The notes under the pieces were generated by a model that made no database searches, was not told the DNA's origin, and worked only from the letters and a program-made list of their open reading frames with translations. The position numbers and the translations under genes are program-made. Of a DNA stretch of 64,000 nucleotides, positions 8,557 to 21,942 are shown one piece after another (within the stretch, counting starts at the first letter, position 1; the number at the start of each line of letters is the position of its first letter). The DNA comes from Hippopus hippopus (lineage: Eukaryota; Mollusca; Bivalvia; Cardiida; Cardiidae): contig OX328108.1 of assembly GCA_946811185.2 (NCBI GenBank), forward strand, positions 37,508,493 through 37,572,492, read 5' to 3'.

Positions 8557-11360
8557 ACTGTACATTGATACTTTAAATATGCTAAGATGATCAATGTACA
8601 GTGTAGAAACCCCAGAAAAGAAGAAAATAATGTCACAAGTGGCCAAAAAAGACTGAAAACTCTTTCAGTAGCAACTGATTTCTATTGCATAAATCAAACA
8701 AAGGGAACTAAATTTTATTATTATTTTTTTTAATCTCTTTTTACCGTAACAAGAAACCCAGTTACGTTGACTACCGTCTCATACGTGCCAGTTACGCACC
8801 CGCGAAAACACGAAAAATCGACTTACGGCACATTCCATAGCAGACGACACCTCTTGCTTAAGTCAAATATAGGGAATTTTTTTTGTTCTTTTTTATCTTA
8901 CTAGGGCCATTTTATTGGCATTGATACTTTGAATATGCTCAGATGATCAATTTACAGTGTAGAAACCCCAGAAAATAATGTCACAAGTGGCTGAAAAAGA
9001 CTGAAAACTCTTTCAGTAGCAACTGATTTCTATTGCATAAATCAAACAAAGGGAACTAAATTTTTATTATTATTTTTTTTTTAATCTCTTTTTACCGTAA
9101 CAAGAAACCCAGTTACGTTGACTACCGTCTCATACGTGCCAGTTACGCACCCGCGAAAACACGAAAAATCGACTTACGGCACATTCCATAGCAGACGACA
9201 CCTCTTGCTTAAGTCAAATATAGGGAATTTTTTTTGTTCTTTTTTATCTTACTAGGGCCATTTTATTGGCATTGATACTTTGAATATGCTCAGATGATCA
9301 ATGTACAGTGTAGAAACCCCAGAAGATAATGTCACAAGTGGCTGAAAAAGATTGAAAACTCTTTCAGTAGCAACTGATTTCTATTGCATAAATCAAACAA
9401 AGGGAACTAAATTTTTACTTTTTTTGTAATCTCTTTTTACCGTAACAAGAAACCCAGTTACGTTGACTACTCTCTCATACGTGCCAGTTACGCACCCGCG
9501 ACAACACGAAAAATCGACTTACTGCACATTCCATAGCAGACGACACCTCTTGCTTATGTCAAATATAGGGATTTTTGTTTCTTCTTTTTTTATCTTACTA
9601 GGGCCATTTTATTGGCATTGATACTTTGAATATGCTCAGATGATCAATGTACAGTGTAGAAACCCCAGAAAATAAGAAAATAATGTCACAAGTGGCTGAA
9701 AAAGATTGAAAACTCTTTCAGTAGCAACTGATTTCTATTGCATAAATCAAACAAAGGGAACTAAATTTTATTATTATTTTTTTTAATCTCTTTTTACCGT
9801 AACAAGAAACCCAGTTACGTTGACTACTGTCTCATACGTGCCAGTTACGCACCCGCGAAAACACGAAAAATCGACTTACGGCACATTCCATAGCAGACGA
9901 CACCTCTTGCTTAAGTCAAATATAGGGAATTTTTTTTGTTCTTTTTTATCTTACTAGGGCCATTTTATTGGCATTGATACTTTGAATATGCTCAGATGAT
10001 CAATGTACAGTGTAGAAACCCCAGAAGATAATGTCACAAGTGGCTGAAAAAGATTGAAAACTCTTTCAGTAGCAACTGATTTCTATTGCATAAATCAAAC
10101 AAAGGGAACTAAATTTTTACTTTTTTTGTAATCTCTTTTTACCGTAACAAGAAACCCAGTTACGTTGACTACTCTCTCATACGTGCCAGTTACGCACCCG
10201 CGAAAACACGAAAAATCGACTTACGGCACATTCCATAGCAGACGACACCTCTTGCTTAAGTCAAATATAGGGAATTTTTTTTGTTCTTTTTTATCTTACT
10301 AGGGCCATTTTATTGGCATTGATACTTTGAATATGCTCAGATGATCAATGTACAGTGTAGAAACCCCAGAAGATAATGTCACAAGTGGCTGAAAAAGATT
10401 GAAAACTCTTTCAGTAGCAACTGATTTCTATTGCATAAATCAAACAAAGGGAACTAAATTTTTTACTTTTTTAGTTATCTCTTTTTACCGTAACAAGAAA
10501 CCCAGTTACGTTGACTACTCTCTCATACGTGCCAGTTACGCACCCGCGAAAACACGAAAAATCGACTTACGGCACATTCCATAGCAGACGACACCTCTTG
10601 CTTAAGTCAAATATAGGGATTTTTGTTTCTTCTTTTTTATCGTACTAGGGCCATTTTATTGGCATTGATACTTTGAATATGCTCAGATGATCAATGTACA
10701 GTGTAGAAACCCCAGAAAAGAAGAAAATAATGTCACAAGTGGCTGAAAAATACTGAAAACTCTTTCAGTAGCAACTGATTTCTATTGCATAAATCAAACA
10801 AAGGGAACTAAATTTTTATTATTATTTTTTTTTTTAATCTCTTTTTACCGTAACAAGAAACCCAGTTACGTTGACTACTGTCTCATACGTGCCAGTTACG
10901 CACCCGCGAAAACACGAAAAATCGACTTACGGCACATTCCATAGCAGACGACACCTCTTGCTTAAGTCAAATATAGGGAATTTTTTTTGTTCTTTTTTAT
11001 CTTACTAGGGCCATTTTATTGGCATTGATACTTTGAATATGCTCAGATGATCAATGTACAGTGTAGAAACCCCAGAAGAAAATGTCACAAGTGGCTAAAA
11101 AAGACTGAAAACTCTTTCAGTAGCAACTGATTTCTATTGCATAAATCAAACAAAGGGAACTAAATTTTATTATTTTTTTAATCTCTTTTTACCGTAACAA
11201 GAAACCCAGTTACGTTGACTACCGTCTCATACGTGCCAGTTATGCGCCCGCGAAAACATGAAAAATCGACTTACGGCACATTCCATAGCAGACGACACCT
11301 GTTGCCTAAGTCAAATATAGAGAAATTTTTTTTTTTTCATTTTCTCTTACTAGGGCCATT
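8557..11360 (+). repeat. Monomer array A3, 8 monomers
   Basis: Class I head followed by a CAATTTACAG second monomer. From about 9,128 it is a near-exact copy of the right part of A2, so its internal order of T-tract types is the same. The terminal monomer repeats the ATATAGAGAAA form of A2. Nothing else is visible. Confidence 0.95.
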
Positions 11361-12429
11361 GAATTGGTTACGATGACTATCGCACCCATACGTGACCATT
11401 ACGTGCTGTGCATAAAATCATAAAATCAACTAGGACACTTTCGGAGGCAACTGATACCTGTTGCACAAATCAAAGAAAGGTAAACCAAATTCGTTTTCTT
11501 ACCAAGGTCATGAAAAACATTGAACCAATTTTGGTGACCGTGTGAGTCATAAGTCGATTTTATGTTTAACCGCTGCGCAAAAACATTGATTCAGAAGCAA
11601 CGGGTTGCTGTTGCATAAACTTTTTCCAATAAGAAATCTTGTTCTTGTTTGAAGAATTTAGAAATAGGCCAATGAAATACAATAAGATGTAAGAATGACT
11701 AATAATAAAAATAGGTAAAATAGATAAAATGGCAAAGTTAGGGATTCAACCTTTGACCATCAGGACCCAAAAAAGGTCTTGGTGCAGGGGTCAAACCCTC
11801 TGTGCGATTTAATAGGCTCAAATGACCCGAAGATTTAACATAGATATACAGAGATTTCCCCCCCCTTCCAATCTGCCAATCAAATCTCAGGCCTCTATTA
11901 AATTATCCAATCACAGAAGCTTTTAGAAAATCAAAATGGCGTCCAATCTGCCAATCAAATCTCAGGCCTCTATTAAATTATCCAATCACAGAAGCTTTTA
12001 GAAAATCAAAATGGCGTCCAATCAGCCAATCAAATCTCATCCCTCTCTTCAAATTACCCAATCAGAAAAGCTTTGAGAAATTCAATATTGCGCCCAATCA
12101 GCCAATCAAATTGCAGACACACCCACAGAATCATCCAATCAGAAAGCTTTGAGCCATTTGAAATGGCGCCCGAAAATATCGATAGAAAACAGTGAACAAG
12201 AATCGGCATAAAAGTGGATTTTAAGTCTTCTTTGAAGGCTGTTATGCAGTCCTTGGCAAACTACCAGGCATGCACCCTCCACACATGCCAGATTTCACTG
12301 AAAATGGGCGAAAATTTAAGAAAACAGGGTGACAGAAGACCTTGTTTTGGTGCCTTCTAGCACCTTGCAAAAGTGACTTCCCCTGATCTCTTGATTCGAT
12401 TTGCTTTTCTAATTCAGGCCAACTGCCAT
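11361..12429 (+). repeat. Spacer B4
   Basis: Duplicate of B3 at 3,873 bp, with the CCAAT array from 11,868 and eight C. It carries the same minus-strand stop (CAAACTACCAGG). It differs from B3 by GCAAAAGTG near 12,368. Confidence 0.93.
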
Positions 12430-15400
12430 ACTGTACATTGATACTTTAAATATGCTAAGATGATCAATGTACAGTGTAGAAACCCCAGAAAAGAAGAAAA
12501 TAATGTCACAAGTGGCCAAAAAAGACTGAAAACTCTTTCAGTAGCAACTGATTTCTATTGCATAAATCAAACAAAGGGAACTAAATTTTATTATTATTTT
12601 TTTTAATCTCTTTTTACCGTAACAAGAAACCCAGTTACGTTGACTACCGTCTCATACGTGCCAGTTACGCACCCGCGAAAACACGAAAAATCGACTTACG
12701 GCACATTCCATAGCAGACGACACCTCTTGCTTAAGTCAAATATAGGGAATTTTTTTTGTTCTTTTTTATCTTACTAGGGCCATTTTATTGGCATTGATAC
12801 TTTGAATATGCTCAGATGATCAATTTACAGTGTAGAAACCCCAGAAAATAATGTCACAAGTGGCTGAAAAAGACTGAAAACTCTTTCAGTAGCAACTGAT
12901 TTCTATTGCATAAATCAAACAAAGGGAACTAAATTTTTATTATTATTTTTTTTTTAATCTCTTTTTACCGTAACAAGAAACCCAGTTACGTTGACTACCG
13001 TCTCATACGTGCCAGTTACGCACCCGCGAAAACACGAAAAATCGACTTACGGCACATTCCATAGCAGACGACACCTCTTGCTTAAGTCAAATATAGGGAA
13101 TTTTTTTTGTTCTTTTTTATCTTACTAGGGCCATTTTATTGGCATTGATACTTTGAATATGCTCAGATGATCAATGTACAGTGTAGAAACCCCAGAAGAT
13201 AATGTCACAAGTGGCTGAAAAAGATTGAAAACTCTTTCAGTAGCAACTGATTTCTATTGCATAAATCAAACAAAGGGAACTAAATTTTTACTTTTTTTGT
13301 AATCTCTTTTTACCGTAACAAGAAACCCAGTTACGTTGACTACCGTCTCATACGTGCCAGTTACGCACCCGCGAAAACATGAAAAATCGACTTACGGCAC
13401 ATTCCATAGCAGACGACACCTCTTGCTTAAGTCAAATATAGGGATTTTTGTTTCTTCTTTTTTATCTTACTAGGGCCATTTTATTGGCATTGATACTTTG
13501 AATATGCTCAGATGATCAATGTACAGTGTAGAAACCCCAGAAAATAAGAAAATAATGTCACAAGTGGCTGAAAAAGACTGAAAACTCTTTCAGTAGCAAC
13601 TGATTTCTATTGCATAAATCAAACAAAGGGAACTAAATTTTTACTTTTTTTGTAATCTCTTTTTACCGTAACAAGAAACCCAGTTACGTTGACTACCGTC
13701 TCATACGTGCCAGTTACGCACCCGCGAAAACACGAAAAATCGACTTACGGCACATTCCATAGCAGACGACACCTCTTGCTTAAGTCAAATATAGGGAATT
13801 TTTTTTGTTCTTTTTTATCTTACTAGGGCCATTTTATTGGCATTGATACTTTGAATATGCTCAGATGATCAATGTACAGTGTAGAAACCCCAGAATATAA
13901 TGTCACAAGTGGCTGAAAAAGATTGAAAACTCTTTCAGTAGCAACTGATTTCTATTGCATAAATCAAACAAAGGGAACTAAATTTTTACTTTTTTTGTAA
14001 TCTCTTTTTACCGTAACAAGAAACCCAGTTACGTTGACTACCGTCTCATACGTGCCAGTTACGCACCCGCGAAAACATGAAAAATCGACTTACGGCACAT
14101 TCCATAGCAGACGACACCTCTTGCTTAAGTCAAATATAGGGATTTTTGTTTCTTCTTTTTTATCTTACTAGGGCCATTTTATTGGCATTGATACTTTGAA
14201 TATGCTCAGATGATCAATGTAGAGTGTAGAAACCCCAGAAAATAAGAAAATAATGTCACAAGTGGCTGAAAAAGACTGAAAACTCTTTCAGTAGCAACTG
14301 ATTTCTATTGCATAAATCAAACAAAGGGAACTAAATTTTTACTTTTTTTGTAATCTCTTTTTACCGTAACAAAAAAACCCAGTTACGTTGACTACCGTCT
14401 CATACGTGCCAGTTACGCACCCGCGAAAACACGAAAAATCGACTTACGGCACATTCCATAGCAGACGACACCTCTTGCTTAAGTCAAATATAGGGAATTT
14501 TTTTTGTTCTTTTTTATCTTACTAGGGCCATTTTATTGGCATTGATACTTTGAATATGCTCAGATGATCAATGTACAGTGTAGAAACCCCAGAAGATAAT
14601 GTCACAAGTGGCTGTAAAAGATTGAAAACTCTTTCAGTAGCAACTGATTTCTATTGCATAAATCAAACAAAGGGAACTAAATTTTTACTTTTTTTGTAAT
14701 CTCTTTTTACCGTAACAAGAAACCCAGTTACGTTGACTACCGTCTCATACGTGCCAGTTACGCACCCGCGAAAACACGAAAAATCGACTTACGGCACATT
14801 CCATAGCAGACGACACCTCTTGCTTAAGTCAAATATAGGGAATTTTTTTTGTTCTTTTTTATCTTACTAGGGCCATTTTATTGGCATTGATACTTTGAAT
14901 ATGCTCAGATGATCAATGTACAGTGTAGAAACCCCAGAAGATAATGTCACAAGTGGCTGAAAAAGATTGAAAACTCTTTCAGTAGCAACTGATTTCTATT
15001 GCATAAATCAAACAAAGGGAACTAAATTTTTTACTTTTTTTGTTATCTCTTTTTACCGTAACAAGAAACCCAGTTACGTTGACTACTCTCTCATACGTGC
15101 AAGTTACGCACCCGCGAAAACACGAAAAATCGACTTACGGCACATTCCATAGCAGACGACACCTCTTGCTTAAGTCAAATATAGGGATTTTTGTTTCTTC
15201 TTTTTTATCGTACTAGGGCCATTTTATTGGCATTGATACTTTGAATATGCTCAGATGATCAATGTACAGTGTAGAAACCCCAGAAAAGAAGAAAATAATG
15301 TCACAAGTGGCTGAAAAATACTGAAAACTCTTTCAGTAGCAACTGATTTCTATTGCATAAATCAAACAAAGGGAACTAAATTTTTATTATTATTTTTTTT

Positions 15401-15926
15401 TTAATCTCTTTTTACCGTAACAAGAAACCCAGTTACGTTGACTACCGTCTCATACGTGCCAGTTACGCACCCGCGAAAACACGAAAAATCGACTTACGGC
15501 TCATTCCATAGCAGACGACACCTCTTGCTTAAGTCAAATATAGGGAATTTTTTTTGTTCTTTTTTATCTTACTAGGGCCATTTTATTGGCATTGATACTT
15601 TGAATATGCTCAGATGATCAATGTACAGTGTAGAAACCCCAGAAGATAATGTCACAAGTGGCTAAAAAAGACTGAAAACTCTTTCAGTAGCAACTGATTT
15701 CTATTGCATAAATCAAACAAAGGTAACTAAATTTTATTATTTTTTTAATCTCTTTTTACCGTAACAAGAAACCCAGTTACGTTGACTACCGTCTCATACG
15801 TGCCAGTTATGCGCCCGCGAAAACATGAAAAATCGACTTACGGCACATTCCATAGCAGACGACACCTGTTGCCTAAGTCAAATATAGGGAAATTTTTTTT
15901 TTTCGTTTTCTCTTACTAGGGCCATT
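12430..15926 (+). repeat. Monomer array A4, 10 monomers
   Basis: Starts as a copy of A3 (to about 13,343). It then contains a two-monomer tandem duplication at an offset of 698 bp: GCGAAAACATG at 13,371 and 14,069, each followed by the GGGATTTTTGTTTC and AATAAGAAAATAATG variants. Its right part, about 14,500-15,280, matches 22,613-23,393 in A7, including the private GCTGTAAAAG. It ends with a terminal-type monomer. Confidence 0.94.
13210..14605 (+). repeat. Two-monomer tandem duplication (698 bp)
   Basis: The pair of monomers marked GCGAAAACATG, then GGGATTTTTGTTTC, then AATAAGAAAATAATG occurs twice at 698-bp spacing. The copies differ by CAGAATATAATG, GTAGAGTGTAG and AACAAAAAAACCC in the second. 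Confidence 0.8.
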
Positions 15927-16996
15927 GAATTGGTTACGATGACTATCGCACCCATACGTGACCATTACGTGCTGTGCATAAAATCATAAAATCAACTAGG
16001 ACACTTTCGGAGGCAACTGATACCTGTTGCACAAATCAAAGAAAGGTAAACCAAATTCGTTTTCTTACCAAGGTCATGAAAAACATTGAACCAATTTTGG
16101 TGACCGTGTGAGTCATAAGTCGATTTTATGTTTAACCGCTGCGCAAAAACATTGATTCAGAAGCAACGGGTTGCTGTTGCATAAACTTTTTCCAATAAGA
16201 AATCTTGTTCTTGTTTGAAGAATTTAGAAATAGGCCAATGAAATACAATAAGATGTAAGAATGACTAATAATAAAAATAGGTAAAATAGATAAAATGGCA
16301 AAGTTAGGGATTCAACCTTTGACCATCAGGACCCAAAAAACGTCTTGGTGCAGGGGTCAAACCCTCTTTGCGATTGAATAGGCTCAAATGACCCGAAGAT
16401 TTAACATAGATATACAGAGATTTCCCCCCCCCTTCCAATCTGCCAATCAAATCTCAGGCCTCTATTAAATTATCCAATCACAGAAGCTTTTAGAAAATCA
16501 AAATGGCGTCCAATCTGCCAATCAAATCTCAGGCCTCTATTAAATTATCCAATCACAGAAGCTTTTAGAAAATCAAAATGGCGTCCAATCAGCCAATCAA
16601 ATCTCATCCCTCTCTTCAAATTATCCAATCAGAAAAGCTTTGAGAAATTCAATATTGCGCCCAATCAGCCAATCAAATTGCAGACACACCCACAGAATCA
16701 TCCAATCAGAAAGCTTTGAGCCATTTGAAATGGCGCCCGAAAATATCGATAGAAAACAGTGAACAAGAATCGGCATAAAAGTGGATTTTAAGTCTTCTTT
16801 GAAGGCTGTTATGCAGTCCTTGGCAAACTGCCAGGCATGCACCCTCCACACATGCCAGATTTCACTGAAAATGGGCGAAAATTTAAGAAAACAGGGTGAC
16901 AGAAGACCTTGTTTTGGTGCCTTCTAGCACCTTGCAAGAGTGACTTCCCCTGATCTCTTGATTCGATTTGCTTTTCTAATTCAGGCCAACTGCCAT
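15927..16996 (+). repeat. Spacer B5
   Basis: Complete spacer with nine C and a four-unit CCAAT array from 16,435. AAAAAACGTCTTGG replaces AAAAAAGGTCTTGG; this change is shared with B8 only. B5 and B8, with the first monomers of A5 and A8, form a related pair. Confidence 0.93.
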
Positions 16997-19448
16997 ACTG
17001 TACATTGATACTTTAAATATGCTAAGATGATCAATGTACAGTGTAGAAACCCCAGAAAAGAAGAAAATAATGTCACAAGTGGCTGAAAAATACTGAAAAC
17101 TCTTTCAGTAGCAACTGATTTCTATTGCATAAATCAAACAAAGGGAACTAAATTTTATTATTATTTTTTTTAATCTCTTTTTACCGTAACAAGAAACCCA
17201 GTTACGTTGACTACTGTCTCATACGTGCCAGTTACGCACCCGCGAAAACACGAAAAATCGACTTACGGCACATTCCATAGCAGACGACACCTGTTACTTA
17301 AGTCAAATATAGGGAATTTTTTTTGTTCTTTTTTATCTTACTAGGGCCATTTTATTGGCATTGATACTTTGAATATGCTCAGAAGATCAATTTACAGTGT
17401 AGAAACCCCAGAAAATAATGTCACAAGTGGCTGAAAAAGACTGAAAACTCTTTCAGTAGCAACTGATTTCTATTGCATAAATCAAACAAAGGGAACTAAA
17501 TTTTATTATTATTTTTTTTTAATCTCTTTTTACCGTAACAAGAAACCCAGTTACGTTGACTACCGTCTCACACGTGCCAGTTACGCACCCGCGAAAACAC
17601 GAAAAATCGACTTACGGCACATTCCATAGCAGACGACACCTCTTGCTTAAGTCAAATATAGGGAATTTTTTTTGTTCTTTTTTATCTTACTAGGGCCATT
17701 TTATTGGCATTGATACTTTCAATATGCTCAGATGATCAATGTACAGTGTAGAAACCCCAGAAGATAATGTCACAAGTCGCTAAAAAAGACTGAAAACTCT
17801 TTCAGTAGCAACTGATTTCTATTGCATAAATCAAACAAAGGGAACTAAATTTTTACTTTTTTTGTAATCTCTTTTTACCGTAACAAGAAACCCAGTTACG
17901 TTGACTACTCTCTCATACGTGCCAGTTACGCACCCGCGAAAACACGAAAAATCGACTTACGGCACATTCCATAGCAGACGACACCTCTTGCTTAAGTCAA
18001 ATATAGGGAATTTTTTTTGTTCTTTTTTATCTTACTAGGGCCATTTTATTGGCATTGATACTTTGAATATGCTCAGATGATCAATGTACAGTGTAGAAAC
18101 CCCAGAAGATAATGTCACAAGTGGCTGAAAAAGATTGAAAACTCTTTCAGTAGCAACTGATTTCTATTGCATAAATCAAACAAAGGGAACTAAATTTTTA
18201 TTATTTTTTTTTTAATCTCTTTTTATACCGTGACAAGAAACCCAGTTACGTTCACTACCGTCTCATACGTGCCAGTTACGCACCCGCGAAAACACGAAAA
18301 ATCGACTTACGGCACATTCCATAGCAGACGACACCTCTTGCTTAAGTCAAATATAGGGAATTTTTTTTGTTCTTTTTTATCTTACTAGGGCCATTTTATT
18401 GGCATTGATACTTTGAATATGCTCAGATGATCAATGTACAGTGTAGAAACCCCAGAAAATAAGAAAATAATGTCACAAGTGGCTGAAAAAGACTGTAAAC
18501 TCTTTCAGTAGCAACTGATTTCTATTGCATAAATCAAACAAAGGGAACTAAATTTTTATTATTATTTTTTTTTTAATCTCTTTTTACCGTAACAAGAAAC
18601 CCAGTTACGTTGACTACCGTCTCATACGTGCCAGTTACGCACCCGCGAAAACACGAAAAATCGACTTACGGCACATTCCATAGCAGACGACACCTCTTGC
18701 TTAAGTCAAATATAGGGAATTTTTTTTGTTCTTTTTTATCTTACTAGGGCCATTTTATTGGCATTGATACTTTGAATATGCTCAGATGATCCATGTACCG
18801 TGTAGAAACCCCAGAAGATAATGTCACAAGTGCCTAAAAAAGACTGAAAACTCTTTCAGTAGCAACTGATTTCTATTGCATAAATCAAACAAAGGGAACT
18901 AAATTTTATTATTTTTTTAATCTCTTTTTACCGTAACAAGAAACCCAGTTACGTTGACTACCGTCTCATACGTGCCAGTTATGCGCCCGCGAAAACATGA
19001 AAAATCGACTTACGGCACATTCCATAGCAGACGACACCTCTTGCTTAAATCAAATATAGGGAATTTTTTTTTGTTCTTTTTTATCTTACTAGGGCCATTG
19101 AAATGGCATTGATAGTTTGAATATGCTCAGATGATCAATGTACAGTGTAGAAACCCCAGAAGATAATGTCACAAGTGCCTAAAAAAGACTGAAAACTCTT
19201 TCAGTAGCAACTGATTTCTATTGCATAAATCAAACAAAGGGAACTAAATTTTTATTATTTTTTTTTTAATCTCTTTTTATACCGTGACAAGAAATCCAGT
19301 TGCGTTGACTACCGTCCCATACGTGCCAGTTATGCGCCCGCGAAAACATGAAAAATCGACTTACGGCACATTCCATAGCAGACGACACCTGTTGCCTAAG
19401 TCAAATATAGGGAAATTTTTTTTTTCGTTTTCTCTTACTAGGGCCATT
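16997..19448 (+). repeat. Monomer array A5, 7 monomers
   Basis: The head monomer carries CTGTTACTTAAG and CAGAAGATCAA, both shared with A8. At 17,571 the usual TACGTG has become CACGTG, a perfect E-box, apparently by a single substitution. The next-to-last monomer boundary near 19,095 is the GCCATTGAAATGGC type. The final monomer is terminal type. Confidence 0.94.
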
Positions 19449-20519
19449 GAATTGGTTACGATGACTATCGCACCCATACGTGACCGTTACGTGCTGTGCA
19501 TAAAATCATAAAATCAACTAGGACACTTTCGGAGGCAACTGATACCTGTTGCACAAATCAAAGAAAGGTAAACCAAATTTGTTTTCTTACCAAGGTCATG
19601 AAAAACATTGAACCAATTTTGGTGACCGTGTGAGTCATAAGTCGATTTTATGTTTAACCGCTGCGCAAAAACATTGATTCAGAAGCAACGGGTTGCTGTT
19701 GCATAAACTTTTTCCAATAAGAAATCTTGTTCTTGTTTGAAGAATTTAGAAATAGGCCAATGAAATACAATAAGATGTAAGAATGACTAATAATAAAAAT
19801 AGGTAAAATAGATAAAATGGCAAAGTTAGGGATTCAACCTTTGACCATCAGGACCCAAAAAAGGTCTTGGTGCAGGGGTCAAACCCTCTTTGCGATTGAA
19901 TAGGCTCAAATGACCCGAAGATTTAACATAGATATACAGATATTTCCCCCCCCACTTTCAATCTGCCAATCAAATCTCAGGCCTCTATTAAATTATCCAA
20001 TCACAGAAGCTTTTAGAAAATCAAAATGGCGTCCAATCTGCCGATCAAATCTCAGGCCTCTATTAAATTATCCAATCACAGAAGCTTTTAGAAAATCAAA
20101 ATGGCGTCTAATCAGCCAATCAAATCTCATCCCTCTCTCCAAATTATCCAATCAGAAAAGCTTTGAGAAATTCAATATTGCGCCCAATCAGCCAATCAAA
20201 TTGCAGACACACCCACAGAATCATCCAATCTGAAAGCTTTGAGCCATTTGAAATGGCGCCCGAAAATATCGATAGAAAACAGTGAACAAGAATCGGCATA
20301 AAAGTGGATTTTAAGTCTTCTTTGAAGGCTGTTATGCAGTCCTTGGCAAACTGCCAGGCATGCACCCTCCACACATGCCAGATTTCACTGAAAATGGGCG
20401 AAAATTTAAGAAAACAGGGTGAGAGAAGACCTTGTTTTGGTGCCTTCTAGCACCTTGCAAGAGTGACTTCCCCTGATCTCTTGATTCGATTTGCTTTTCT
20501 AATTCAGGCCAACTGCCAT
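19449..20519 (+). repeat. Spacer B6, most diverged CCAAT array
   Basis: Complete spacer with a four-unit CCAAT array from about 19,958. At least three CCAAT boxes are broken by single changes: TTTCAATC after the poly-C, CTGCCGATC and GTCTAATCAG. ATCCAATCTGAAAG alters the flank of another. The poly-C is eight C followed by ACTTTC. This copy is decaying, or escaped the homogenisation seen in its neighbours. Confidence 0.92.
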
Positions 20520-20872
20520 ACTGTACATTGATACTTTAAATATGCTAAGATGATCAATGTACAGTGTAGAAACCCCAGAAAAGAAGAAAATAATGTCACA
20601 AGTGGCCAAAAAAGACTGAAAACTCTTTCAGTAGCAACTGATTTCTATTGCATAAATCAAACAAAGGGAACTAAATTTTATTATTTTTTTAATCTCTTTT
20701 TACCGTAACAAGAAACCCAGTTACGTTGACTACCGTCTCATACGTGCCAGTTATGCGCCCGCGAAAACATGAAAAATCGACTTACGGCACATTCCATAGC
20801 AGACGACACCTGTTGCCTAAGTCAAATATAGGGAAATTTTTTTTTTTTTCATTTTCTCTTACTAGGGCCATT
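20520..20872 (+). repeat. Array A6, a single monomer
   Basis: Only 353 bp separate B6 from B7, so this is the shortest array in the window. The monomer is a hybrid: its left part is a class I head (GAAAAGAAGAAAATAATG, GTGGCC) and its right part is the terminal type (TTATGCGCCCGCG, CCTGTTGCCTAAG) with a run of 13 T. It looks like the product of an in-register exchange joining the first and last monomers of an array. Confidence 0.94.
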
Positions 20873-21942
20873 GAATTGGTTACGATGACTATCGCACCCA
20901 TACGTGACCATTACGTGCTGTGCATAAAATCATAAAATCAACTAGGACACTTTCGGAGGCAACTGATACCTGTTGCACAAATCAAAGAAAGGTAAACCAA
21001 ATTCGTTTTCTTACCAAGGTCATGAAAAACATTGAACCAATTTTGGTGACCGTGTGAGTCATAAGTCGATTTTATGTTTAACCGCTGCGCAAAAACATTA
21101 ATTCAGAAGCAACGGGTTGCTGTTGCATAAACTTTTTCCAATAAGAAATCTTGTTCTTGTTTGAAGAATTTAGAAATAGGCCAATGAAATACAATAAGAT
21201 GTAAGAATGACTAATAATAAAAATAGGTAAAATAGATAAAATGGCAAAGTTAGGGATTCAACCTTTGACCATCAGGACCCAAAAAAGGTCTTGGTGCAGG
21301 GGTCAAACCCTCTTTGCGATTGAATAGGCTCAAATGACCCGAAGATTTAACATAGATATACAGAGATTTCCCCCCCCCTTCCAATCTGCCAATCAAATCT
21401 CAGGCCTCTATTAAATTATCCAATCACAGAAGCTTTTAGAAAATCAAAATGGCGTCCAATCTGCCAATCAAATCTCAGGCCTCTATTAAATTATCCAATC
21501 ACAGAAGCTTTTAGAAAATCAAAATGGCGTCCAATCAGCCAATCAAATCTCATCCCTCTCTTCAAATTACCCAATCAGAAAAGCTTTGAGAAATTCAATA
21601 TTGCGCCCAATCAGCCAATCAAATTGCAGACACACCCACAGAATCATCCAATCAGAAAGCTTTGAGCCATTTGAAATGGCGCCCGAAAATATCGATAGAA
21701 AACAGTGAACAAGAATCGGCATAAAAGTGGATTTTAAGTCTTCTTTGAAGGCTGTTATGCAGTCCTTGGCAAACTGCCAGGCATGCACCCTCCACACATG
21801 CCAGATTTCACTGAAAATGGGCGAAAATTTAAGAAAACAGGGTGACAGAAGACCTTGTTTTGGTGCCTTCTAGCACCTTGCAAGAGTGACTTCCCCTGAT
21901 CTCTTGATTCGATTTGCTTTTCTAATTCAGGCCAACTGCCAT
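20873..21942 (+). repeat. Spacer B7
   Basis: Complete spacer with nine C and a four-unit CCAAT array from 21,381. It shares TTACCCAATC and GACCATTACG with B3/B4 but lacks their minus-strand stop. CATTAATTCAG replaces CATTGATTCAG near 21,100. Confidence 0.93.

Larger units (their letters stand above)
5255..13343 (+). repeat. 3,873-bp tandem duplication covering two B-plus-array units
   Basis: Sequence 5,255-9,470 matches 9,128-13,343 at a constant offset of 3,873 bp, including rare private variants (GCGACAACACG at 5,625 and 9,498) and the B3/B4 pair. The edges are set by CTACTGTCTC versus CTACCGTCTC near 5,250/9,123, and ACTCTCTC versus ACCGTCTC near 9,470/13,343. One visible difference is GCAAGAGTG versus GCAAAAGTG near 12,368. 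It is a very recent duplication of one B plus eight monomers, unless assembly created it. Confidence 0.88.

Noticed and set aside
17571..17576. CACGTG E-box
   Set aside because: Seen in a single monomer through one change from TACGTG; likely a chance substitution.
19910..20233. Plus-strand open frame of 107 codons (and similar ones of 134-135 codons at 28,716 and 46,215) with a 25-residue internal repeat
   Set aside because: The 75-bp CCAAT unit is a multiple of three, so any stop-free frame stays open through the array. Length follows unit number, and the frame is absent where the poly-C length changes. No domain or gene context.
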